Positions 1-6,097 of a stretch of 13,970 nt of DNA are shown here, piece after piece. The position numbers and the translations under genes are program-made. Position 1 is the stretch's first letter, and each line of letters starts with the position of its first letter. The stretch is from SLQH01 sp964612995 (GTDB lineage Bacteria; Planctomycetota; UBA11346): the NCBI GenBank assembly GCA_964612995.1, contig CAZTGE010000111.1, positions 1 to 13,970 of the forward strand, in the 5' to 3' direction. The notes under the pieces were generated by a model. It had not been told where the DNA came from and did not search any database. It worked only from the letters and a program-made list of their open reading frames with translations.

Positions 1-14
1 TGGCTGGGCTCCGG

Positions 15-45
15 ACCCTGCGGGTGGGCGCTTTTTGCTTTTTTT
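15..45 (+). terminator. possible weak terminator for an upstream plus-strand gene
   Basis: A small stem (ACCC, loop TGC, GGGT at 15-25) is followed by a T-rich run at 32-45, which stands out in this GC-rich DNA. It would end a plus-strand transcript entering from the left, convergent with the fructokinase operon. The stem is only 4 bp and is separated from the T run by six bases, so the call is weak. I see no gene in 1-135. Confidence 0.25.
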
Positions 46-135
46 GAGGGCCGCGTCCGTTCTGAGCGATAGCGAGGCTGTTCGGGCTCCGATCGCAGGT
101 ACGTCCGGGCTCGTATGGCTCGCTCGGTGCCTGGG

Positions 136-1005
136 TCAGTCCAGCTTCAGCGCTGTGGCCGGGGCGTTGGCGTAGTCGGGGGTGGCCCCGTCGGACATCG
201 CGACGAATTCGGCCAGCCGCGAGGCGCGATGGAGCAGGGCGCCGGGGTCGGCGCGGGCCAGCAGGCCATCGATCAGCGCCGCCATGAAACTGTCGCCAGC
301 GCCGACCGCGTCGCGGACGGTGATCGGTTCGGGTTCGGCCCAATGCCAGTCGGCTCCGGCGAGCAGGCCGGCGCCCTGCGCCCCGGCGGTGACGCAGATC
401 TGCGCGCAGCCGCATTCCTCGCGCAGGGCACGTGCGCGTGCCTCGAGATCACCGTCTTGGGGCTGGAGTCGGGCGAGCTCGTGGTCGTTGAGCTTGACCA
501 GATCGCTGCGCGCGGCGAGTGAGCGCACCAGCACCAGATCGTCGTAGGGGGCGCGGAGGTTGACGTCGAAGGCCTTCATCCCGGGGACGCGGTCGAGCAG
601 GCTGGCCAGCGCGGCGCGGTTGGCCTCGCTGCGCTGGGCCAGGCTGCCGAAGACCAGGGCCTCAGCAGCGTCGATCGTCGGGTCGATCGCCGCTGGCAGG
701 TCGATGCGGTCCCAGGCCACGTGTTCGACGATATCGTAGCTCGGTTGTCCGTCGGCGTCGACGCTGACGCGGACCACCCCGGTCGGTTCGGCGGTGTGGG
801 TGATGCCCGGAGTCTGCAGCCCGAGGCCGGTCAGCCGTCGCAGGACCTCGGCGCCGAGGAAGTCGTTGCCGATCGCGCTCACCGGCAGCGCCTCGCGGCC
901 GAGGGCGTGGAGGTGGTAGGCGACGTTCATCGGCGCGCCGCCGAGGAACAGGCCGCGGGGAAGGCAGTCCCACAGGACCTCTCCGAAACAGATGATCGCA
1001 CTCAT
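136..1005 (-). CDS. PfkB-family fructokinase
   Basis: A 289-aa ribokinase/PfkB sugar kinase, predicted to phosphorylate fructose to fructose-6-phosphate with ATP in the cytosol. The N-terminus reads ICFGEVLWD, followed by the first PfkB signature GGAPMNVA (residues 22-29). The second signature DAVGAGDSF (232-240) carries the anion hole and the catalytic base D238. Length is normal for the family. The ATG at 1005 has AGGGAG about 7 nt upstream and places the family N-terminus correctly. An in-frame ATG at 1077 would add 24 unlikely residues and overlap the upstream gene. It is the last gene of the minus-strand operon, 31 bp after the phosphatase-hydrolase gene. That context suggests it recycles fructose released from mannosylfructose or sucrose. 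Fructose specificity is inferred from context; another sugar is possible. Confidence 0.88.
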   Translation of the reverse strand: MSAIICFGEVLWDCLPRGLFLGGAPMNVAYHLHALGREALPVSAIGNDFLGAEVLRRLTGLGLQTPGITHTAEPTGVVRVSVDADGQPSYDIVEHVAWDRIDLPAAIDPTIDAAEALVFGSLAQRSEANRAALASLLDRVPGMKAFDVNLRAPYDDLVLVRSLAARSDLVKLNDHELARLQPQDGDLEARARALREECGCAQICVTAGAQGAGLLAGADWHWAEPEPITVRDAVGAGDSFMAALIDGLLARADPGALLHRASRLAEFVAMSDGATPDYANAPATALKLD

Positions 1006-1036
1006 CGCATGGCTCCCTGGTGTCTGGCGCGCGGGA

Positions 1037-3121
1037 TCAGTCGAGGCTCCCGTCGCGGTCGGGGTCTGGCTCCACATGCAGGACGTGGCAGGCCCGGATG
1101 AAGGAGGCCGCGGACCAGGCCTGGTAGGCCTTGCCCATCGGGCGTCCGGTCTGGCCGTGGTACCACTCGTTGAACTCCCACGGCTGGTGGCGCCCCTGGC
1201 GGCAGCACTCCGCGAGTTTGACCAGTTCGGAAGCGGCGACGTCCTCCTGGCCCAGGTGGTAGATGAACCGGACCCACATGCCGCCGATGAACGGCCAGAT
1301 GCCGCCGTTGTGGTAGTGGTGGGGCAGATTGAGCAGGTTGACCGTGTAGTAGGGCTTCCAATCGGCGTCGCCGGCCTGGACCACGGGGTAGAGGTTGGCC
1401 ACCGGCCAGGGCTGGTTGACGCCGACGCCCCACATGAAGCTCAGGGCCGAGCGGGCGCGGTTGACGTCGAGCAGGTTGAACAGGAAGCCGAGCAGATTGC
1501 CGATGACATCGCAGCGCCACGAGAAGGAGAAGGGCGAGACCTCGCTGATCAGGTAGCGTGCGTCGCCGAGCGAGTACTGGCTGTCGGCGAAGGTGGCTTC
1601 GGTCGAGGCCTCGCGCGGGGTGGTCGAGGGCCAGAAGACCTGCAGCAGGCGGCTGCGCACGAACTGCGAGGCGTGCATCTGCCGAGCAGACTCGTCGTGG
1701 TTGCCGAGCATGTTGAGCAGGTGGCCGAAGCAGACCTTGGCCCGGTACCACAGGATCTCGTCGTAGAGCACGTTGTAGCTGCGGCCGAACAGGTCGGTCC
1801 AATCGCTGGCTTCGGGCACCTCGAGCAGGCCGTCGCGGTTGGCATCGTGGCATTCGAGCCAGTTCATGATCGCGCGGATCGTCGGCAGGTACTCTTCGGC
1901 CAGGTCGAGGTCGCCGGAGGCGTTGACATAATTGTAGACCGCGATCACCAGCCACAGCCCGCTGTCGATGGCGCAGATGCCGCCGACGCCCGAGAAGTCC
2001 GGCAAACCGGTATCGATGCGCACGTTCGCGGGCGCCTGGCCGTTGTCTTCGGTCGCATCGAGCAGGGTTTTCAGGGTCACCCGCTGGCAGGCGCGGATGT
2101 CGGGATCGTCGAGGTGGCTCGAGTCGATGGTCGCGATGCAGCCGTCGCGCGCCCACACGCTGCGGTAGTTCTCGTCGGTGCCGGTGACCTCATTGTCTTC
2201 GAGCGAGCAGGCGGAGAAGCCCATCGGGGTGATGTTGCGCCGCAGGGCATCGAGCGCCTTCTCGTAGCCGGTGCTCAACAGTTGGCGTTGTTCCTCGGTC
2301 AGGTGGCCGAACAGCGAAGGGTCGAACAACAGCCGCAGCTCGGGGTCGGCGGTCGCGGCGGTGCGGATCGGCGGCGGTGCGGCCGGGGCCGCGAGTACGC
2401 CGTAATGGATCAGGCCGTCCATCACCCCGGCGGCCATGCGCCGGTCGCTGCGGTAGACGATGCAGTCGGCGGTGGCCTCGAACAGCTCGGGCTGGGCGTT
2501 CTCGACCAGGATGCCGCGCACGCCGGGCAGGGCGTACATGCTGCTGTCGCTGCCCTGGTCACCGGCGACGACGACGTGCTCGAGCGCTATGCCCAGGCGT
2601 TGGCACAGCCACTCGAGCGCGCAGCCCTTGTCGGCGCGCACCGGGAGGATGTGCAGGTCGCTCGAAGCGGTGTAGATGACGGTGGCGCGCACGCCCGCCG
2701 CGGCGATCTCCTCTTCGATCGCGGTGATCATGTCCTCGTCGGCGTGCGGTAGGGACCAGCTCGACTTGTACGGGCTCTGCAGGTCCTCCGGGTGCTTCTG
2801 GATGTCGGGCACCGCCCGTGTCACTTCTTCGACCAGCTCCAGGTCCCAGTCGCGCGCGATCGACCGGGTGTATTCCTGCAGCGGCGTCATGTTGCGGTAG
2901 TCGACGATCTCGGTACCGACACCGCCGATGAGGAAGTCCGGCCCTGGCAACTCTCCATTGGCGACCAGCTGGGTCATGTTCTCGATGTGGCGCCAGCTGT
3001 TGTAGACCAGCATCGGGCAGTCCGGGCAGCCGTTCCAGGCCTCCATGAACTGCATGGTCGCGGTCGGGTTGCCGAGCAGGGTGCCGTCGAGGTCGGTCGA
3101 GAAGAGTCGGATGTCGGTCAC
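1037..3121 (-). CDS. mannosylfructose/sucrose-phosphate phosphatase fused to a GH100-like hydrolase
   Basis: A 694-aa two-domain protein. Residues 1-240 are a HAD-IIB phosphatase like MFPP and sucrose-phosphate phosphatase: STDLDGT (nucleophile D10, acid/base D12), YKSSW (K119), ADKGCALEWL (K165) and GDQGSD (D188, D192). An Ala/Pro-rich linker follows (243-260). Residues about 265-685 resemble alkaline/neutral invertases (GH100): VWARDG (322-327), AIDSGLWLV (384-392), DWTDLFGR (440-447), YHNGGIWP (603-610), FNEWYHGQTGRPMGK (650-664) and AYQAWSAA (665-672). By alignment from memory, D440 or D443 and E652 sit where GH100 has its acid/base pair. I chose the GTG at 3121, with AGGA nearby, because the phosphatase fold begins there. 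An ATG at 3220 would add 33 low-complexity residues and cut the gap to the upstream gene from 115 to 16 bp. Annotation pipelines may call the C-terminal half amylo-alpha-1,6-glucosidase. Substrate is inferred. Confidence 0.82.
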   Translation of the reverse strand: MTDIRLFSTDLDGTLLGNPTATMQFMEAWNGCPDCPMLVYNSWRHIENMTQLVANGELPGPDFLIGGVGTEIVDYRNMTPLQEYTRSIARDWDLELVEEVTRAVPDIQKHPEDLQSPYKSSWSLPHADEDMITAIEEEIAAAGVRATVIYTASSDLHILPVRADKGCALEWLCQRLGIALEHVVVAGDQGSDSSMYALPGVRGILVENAQPELFEATADCIVYRSDRRMAAGVMDGLIHYGVLAAPAAPPPIRTAATADPELRLLFDPSLFGHLTEEQRQLLSTGYEKALDALRRNITPMGFSACSLEDNEVTGTDENYRSVWARDGCIATIDSSHLDDPDIRACQRVTLKTLLDATEDNGQAPANVRIDTGLPDFSGVGGICAIDSGLWLVIAVYNYVNASGDLDLAEEYLPTIRAIMNWLECHDANRDGLLEVPEASDWTDLFGRSYNVLYDEILWYRAKVCFGHLLNMLGNHDESARQMHASQFVRSRLLQVFWPSTTPREASTEATFADSQYSLGDARYLISEVSPFSFSWRCDVIGNLLGFLFNLLDVNRARSALSFMWGVGVNQPWPVANLYPVVQAGDADWKPYYTVNLLNLPHHYHNGGIWPFIGGMWVRFIYHLGQEDVAASELVKLAECCRQGRHQPWEFNEWYHGQTGRPMGKAYQAWSAASFIRACHVLHVEPDPDRDGSLD

Positions 3122-3236
3122 GGGGATCCTGTGGACGCAGCGGCCCGGAGTCGGGCGGTATGATTGCGATGGACCGCCGTTGTCGCGGTCGTCACGGGCG
3201 GGTCGCAGACCTTGCCGCATCCCCGACCGGGCGGGC

Positions 3237-4646
3237 TCAGTCGAGCCAGTCCTCTTCGTCGTCCCAGGCGAGGTCCGGGGTCTTGAAGGTGCGCGAGGTG
3301 CGCTGCTCGACGGTGCGGATCAGCTGCTGCGCGATGCCGGTCCAGGTGAACATCGCCCGGGCGCGCCGCGCGCCGCGCGAACGCATGCGGGCAGCCATCT
3401 TGGGGAATTGGAAGACCTTGCACATGGTCACGCCGAGGTCCTCCGTGTCGAAGGGGTCGGCGATCAGCGCGTGGCGGCCGTAGATCAGCGCGCGCCACAG
3501 GCCGCCATGGCAGGTGACCACGGTCGGCGTGCCGCTGGCCATGGCTTCGACCGCGGTCATGCCGAACGGTTCGTAGCGACTGCAGAGCACGAACAGGTCG
3601 GCTGCGCGGTAGTAGTCGGCCATCTCCTCGTCGGGGATGAAGCCGCCGAAGGTGATGCGGTCGATGGTGCCGTCTTCGCGGGCGATGCGGTTGATCTCGT
3701 CGAACAACTTCTGCTCATTCGGGTCCATGTCCTCGCCACCCATGGCGAGATGGAGCCGGGCGTTCTCGTAGCGATCGGCGACCAGCTTGAAGGCGTGGAC
3801 CAGCAGGTCGTAGCCCTTGTTCGACGCCAACCGGCCGAGGGCGAGGATGGTCGGTCCGCTCCAGCCGAGATTCTCGCGTACCACCTGACGGCTGGCGTAG
3901 CTGACCGGGAAATACTTGGTATCGTCGTAGCCCGGCGGGATCATCCGGATCCGGCCTTTGCCGATACCGTAATCCTTGATCAGCTGGTCGGTCTGCACCG
4001 GGGTGGTCGAGATGATGGTGTCGCACTCGCGGAAGATGATGTTCTCGTTGCGGATGCGTTCCTTGAAGTTGTATTTCTTCTCGAACGCGATTTCGCCGTC
4101 GGGGTAGTCGGTGCGCATCTGGCCGAGTTTCCACTGCCCGATCGAATGCGGCGTGAAGACGTGGGGGACGGCCAGCTGTTTGGCCAGGGTCAGGCCGGCG
4201 TAGCCGGCGTCCCAATAGTGGCTGTTGATGAAGGCGTAGCGCAGGTCGTGGCGTCGCATCACCCGCAGCGCGTTCTCGCACCATTCCGGCAGGCGCTTGT
4301 AGAGGTATTCCTTGGGGATGAAGTCCTTGCCGCCGCATCCCACGCGGATCACCCGCACGCCCTCGGCGACCATGTCGAATTCTGGTTGGTCCTCGAAGCG
4401 ACGGGTCCAGATATCGACCTCGTAGCCGAGTTCGGCCAGCTTCTTGGACAGCTCGAGGACGTACACCACCTGGCCGCCGGTGTCGGCCGCGCCGAGCGGC
4501 GGCTCCGCGGCGACGTAGCCGTGGGTCGAAACCATGCAGATCCGGGGTCGCTGCGAGGCGATCGACTGCGTCAGGGCTTCGGTGAGGGTGGCAGGATCCG
4601 GATTGCCGGAGGTCTCGCGGCTGAGGCGTGTGCTGCTCATGCCCAT
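3237..4646 (-). CDS. mfpsA: GT4 glycosyltransferase, mannosylfructose-phosphate synthase-like (alternatively sucrose-phosphate synthase)
   Basis: A 469-aa GT-B retaining transferase predicted to join a nucleotide sugar (GDP-mannose, or UDP-glucose if it is an SPS) to fructose-6-phosphate. It shows the acceptor-side signature PPLGAADTGGQVVYVLEL (49-66), RFEDQPEF, INSHYWDAG, HTPHSIGQWK-like FTPHSIGQWK, IPPGYDD, LGRLASNKGYDLL, and the donor-site EPFGMTAVE (E359-x7-E367). RLASNKGYDLL, GGEDMD and FTWTGIAQQL match my memory of Agrobacterium MfpsA better than plant or cyanobacterial SPS, which read RLDxRKN/KGI there. The acidic tail ending EEDWLD is also MfpsA-like. It is the first gene of the operon, followed by the phosphatase-hydrolase and fructokinase. 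Start choice is uncertain: ATG 4646, ATG 4640 and TTG 4676 are in frame and none has a clear Shine-Dalgarno sequence. Confidence 0.85.
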   Translation of the reverse strand: MGMSSTRLSRETSGNPDPATLTEALTQSIASQRPRICMVSTHGYVAAEPPLGAADTGGQVVYVLELSKKLAELGYEVDIWTRRFEDQPEFDMVAEGVRVIRVGCGGKDFIPKEYLYKRLPEWCENALRVMRRHDLRYAFINSHYWDAGYAGLTLAKQLAVPHVFTPHSIGQWKLGQMRTDYPDGEIAFEKKYNFKERIRNENIIFRECDTIISTTPVQTDQLIKDYGIGKGRIRMIPPGYDDTKYFPVSYASRQVVRENLGWSGPTILALGRLASNKGYDLLVHAFKLVADRYENARLHLAMGGEDMDPNEQKLFDEINRIAREDGTIDRITFGGFIPDEEMADYYRAADLFVLCSRYEPFGMTAVEAMASGTPTVVTCHGGLWRALIYGRHALIADPFDTEDLGVTMCKVFQFPKMAARMRSRGARRARAMFTWTGIAQQLIRTVEQRTSRTFKTPDLAWDDEEDWLD

Positions 4647-4648
4647 GG

Positions 4649-4676
4649 GGTATACGTCAGCAGGAATTGCAGCCAA
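4649..4676 (-). promoter_or_regulatory. possible sigma70-like promoter of the mfpsA operon
   Basis: On the minus strand TTGGCT (4671-4676) and TATACC (4649-4654) are separated by 16 bp, a fair match to -35 and -10 boxes. The -10 box ends 2 nt before the ATG at 4646. Transcription would therefore start at or just before the second ATG (4640), giving a leaderless message. This agrees with the absence of a ribosome-binding site. It rests on motif matching only. Confidence 0.3.
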
Positions 4677-4703
4677 GCGCTAATGCGCGGCGGGATCGTC
4701 CGT

Positions 4704-4723
4704 TGCGCGTGCGCGTGCGTGCG
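4704..4723. repeat. 20-nt alternating purine-pyrimidine tract
   Basis: The stretch is strictly alternating TG/CG dinucleotides, the kind of sequence that can adopt Z-DNA under negative supercoiling. It lies 6 bp from the large palindrome at 4730-4779 and upstream of the mfpsA operon. Confidence 0.6.
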
Positions 4724-4729
4724 GGTATT

Positions 4730-4779
4730 CCATTCCCTTGAAAAGTGCGCATGAACATGCGCACTTTTCAAGGGAATGG
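4730..4779. repeat. perfect inverted repeat, 24-bp arms, 2-nt centre
   Basis: Arms 4730-4753 and 4756-4779 are exact reverse complements around the dinucleotide AA. The inner part reads AAAAGTGCGCATG / CATGCGCACTTTT. No T tract follows on either strand, so it is not an ordinary intrinsic terminator. It lies about 85 bp upstream of the mfpsA start. It could be an operator, a cruciform, or one copy of a small palindromic mobile repeat; sequence alone does not decide. Confidence 0.9.
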
Positions 4780-4786
4780 GGGCGTG

Positions 4787-4824
4787 GCGGGGGCGACTGC
4801 GCGCAGCGCAGAGCGAGCCCCCGC
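4787..4824. repeat. nested GC-rich hairpin
   Basis: An outer 8-bp stem (GCGGGGGC at 4787-4794 with GCCCCCGC at 4817-4824) encloses an inner 6-bp stem (CTGCGC 4797-4802 with GCGCAG 4806-4811, loop GCA). The asymmetric internal loop (GA against AGCGA) looks like folded RNA. A TACAAT hexamer follows at 4854-4859 and could be a -10 box, but I find no -35 partner. Confidence 0.55.
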
Positions 4825-4860
4825 GAACAAATAGCCGCGCGGACGCCGCCCGCTACAATG

Positions 4861-5117
4861 CCCCTTGGGGTGCGGGCGGCGCCCGCCATGAGTCAAAGTG
4901 GCGTAGACAGATGTGCCCTTCCCATCAAAGGAGCTCTGCCCCTTTGGATCCCCGAGTCGGCCCGCATTGCGGGCCTCGCGCTCCTCCGTCGCGGTTCGCG
5001 GCTTCGCCGCGTTTTCCGCGGGCCTGCGGCCCATTGTCGCGGAAAACCACCGCTCGGTCGGACGGTCGCTCCACTGCGCTGCGCTCCGGCCTGAGTCCAT
5101 CAGTGGACCTTTGAGGG
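4861..5117. repeat. gene-free block of consecutive short hairpins, possible dispersed repeat or structured RNA
   Basis: The block contains at least five inverted repeats: 6-bp stem at 4872-4886; 7-bp stem GGCCCGC/GCGGGCC with loop ATT at 4959-4975; 6-bp stem CGCGGC/GCCGCG with loop TTC at 4997-5011; 10-bp arms GTTTTCCGCG/CGCGGAAAAC at 5011-5020 and 5038-5047 enclosing a 5-bp stem; and TCCACTG/CAGTGGA at 5070-5076 and 5101-5107. A further 8-bp pair, TTTGAGGG (5110-5117) with CCCTCAAA (5131-5138), lies at its right edge. ORFs here exist on both strands and resemble no protein. I see no rRNA, tRNA, tmRNA, RNase P or SRP RNA signature. Confidence 0.5.
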
Positions 5118-5135
5118 CGATGTGACGCGTCCCTC

Positions 5136-5160
5136 AAAAAGCCAGAAGCGAGCGCCGGCT
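5136..5160 (-). terminator. intrinsic terminator of the amidase gene
   Basis: Read on the minus strand, AGCCGG (from the last base of the stop codon) pairs with CTGGCT across a 9-nt loop, one pair being G-U, and TTTTT follows. A second inverted repeat (TTTGAGGG/CCCTCAAA, 5110-5138) overlaps the T run and may form an alternative structure. The stem is short, so the call is moderate. Confidence 0.45.
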
Positions 5161-6011
5161 CAGACGGCCCCGGTGCGGTAGGACCTGACCCAGGCGTGCA
5201 GGCGAGCGCCCGGGCAGACGCTGGGGCTGAGGTCGCGGTGGCCGTAGACCTGATCGCGGCCGACGCTGTAACGTCGGCGCAGGTCGTCGAGCAGCCGTTC
5301 GAGCACTCCGAGTTGTTGGCGTTCGGGCATCTCGAGTTCGAAATCGCCGATCATCGACACGCCGATGTTGTGGGCGTTGTGACTGCTGACGTGCGCGCCC
5401 TGGATGTGGGTCGGTCGGCCTTCGTAGACGCGGTGATCACGACCGATGAGGTAGTGATAGCCGATGGCCGACCACTTGCGCCCGTTGCGGTGGTGGTTTT
5501 CGATCGCCTTGACGATCTGTCGATCCGACTTGCCGACCATGCCCTTGTGCTCGCCGGTATGGTGGACGGTGATGCGCTTGACGCCGTTCATCGGGCGATG
5601 ATTGCTGCGGACCCGGTTACGGGTCCAGGCGCGGCGGGGGATCAGCGCGTAGCCGCGCGCGCGTACGCGGTGGTCGTCTTCGGTGGTCAACAGGCGGGCG
5701 GCGAGCGGGTCGTCGCTGAGGATCTCGGCGCCGGGCAGAAGCAGGACCTGCCCGGGCTTGATCAGCGAACTGCGCAGATGGTTGGCGTCGACGATCGCAG
5801 CGACGCTCAGCCCGCTGCGGCGGCTGAGCGAGGAGAGGGTGTCGCCCTTGCGGATGACGTAGCGCAGCGGGGGGTCGACCTCGACCGCCGGGCTGACGGG
5901 CAGCGACGGAGGGGGGCGCAGGGGGCCGGTATCGCGTCTGGGGGCGCAGCCGGCGATCAGTAGCCCGGCGCCCGCGAACAGGATCTGACGTCGGGTGAGA
6001 TCCTCACGCAT
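5160..6011 (-). CDS. LysM-domain N-acetylmuramoyl-L-alanine amidase, predicted lipoprotein
   Basis: A 283-aa envelope enzyme predicted to cleave the amide bond between N-acetylmuramic acid and the L-Ala of the stem peptide. The N-terminus has a twin-arginine-like TRRQILF (6-12), a hydrophobic stretch, and a lipobox LIAGC with C22 as the lipidation site, then a Pro-rich spacer. A LysM domain spans about 50-93 (YVIRKGDTLSSLSRR ... IKPGQVLLLP). The amidase_2/PGRP domain covers about 120-275: VHHTG (H150), GYHYLIG, GAHVSSHN, NIGVSMIGDF, and YGHRDLSPSVCPG (H258, C266), with H150, H258 and C266 as likely zinc ligands. The ATG at 6011 begins the signal peptide and has GGGTGG just upstream; longer frames to 6323 are Arg-rich noise. 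It diverges from the MutS-like gene, 86 bp away. Wall remodelling or muropeptide recycling are both possible. Confidence 0.88.
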   Translation of the reverse strand: MREDLTRRQILFAGAGLLIAGCAPRRDTGPLRPPPSLPVSPAVEVDPPLRYVIRKGDTLSSLSRRSGLSVAAIVDANHLRSSLIKPGQVLLLPGAEILSDDPLAARLLTTEDDHRVRARGYALIPRRAWTRNRVRSNHRPMNGVKRITVHHTGEHKGMVGKSDRQIVKAIENHHRNGRKWSAIGYHYLIGRDHRVYEGRPTHIQGAHVSSHNAHNIGVSMIGDFELEMPERQQLGVLERLLDDLRRRYSVGRDQVYGHRDLSPSVCPGARLHAWVRSYRTGAV

Positions 6012-6013
6012 CG

Positions 6014-6030
6014 CACCACCCTGGGTGGTG
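6014..6030 (-). promoter_or_regulatory. hairpin covering the ribosome-binding site of the amidase gene
   Basis: CACCACCC and GGGTGGTG form a perfect 8-bp inverted repeat around one base, 2 nt before the amidase ATG. On the minus strand the second arm holds the only Shine-Dalgarno-like bases (GGGTGG). Folding would hide them. It may equally be a DNA operator in the divergent intergenic region (6012-6097). Confidence 0.4.
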
Positions 6031-6097
6031 GACGCCACATCGCAAGGCCTGTCGTCCCATGCTTCTTCGGGGGTGACAGGGGGGAGCCGGTCATACC

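Noticed and set aside
992..2752. 586-codon plus-strand open frame opposite the phosphatase-hydrolase gene
   Set aside because: The minus strand carries clear HAD and GH100 motifs; the plus frame is Val/Ala/Asp/His-rich with no recognisable fold, as expected for antisense shadows in GC-rich DNA.
3045..4754. 569-codon plus-strand open frame opposite mfpsA
   Set aside because: Its sequence mirrors the conserved GT4 gene and shows no motif of its own.
4730..4779. Reading the large palindrome as an intrinsic terminator
   Set aside because: Neither strand has a T tract after the stem, and no gene ends close by.
4854..4859. TACAAT as the -10 box of a small RNA gene
   Set aside because: No -35 hexamer at the right distance and no RNA family signature downstream; mentioned only as a possibility.
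4768..5100. Overlapping 70-118 aa open frames on both strands in the hairpin-rich spacer
   Set aside because: Arg/Pro/Ala-rich translations with no family likeness; the DNA is better explained by inverted repeats.
4787..5138. 4.5S SRP RNA, tmRNA or RNase P RNA in the structured spacer
   Set aside because: Looked for the GGAA-capped SRP helix, the tmRNA ends and the RNase P GAAAGUCC-type motif and found none.
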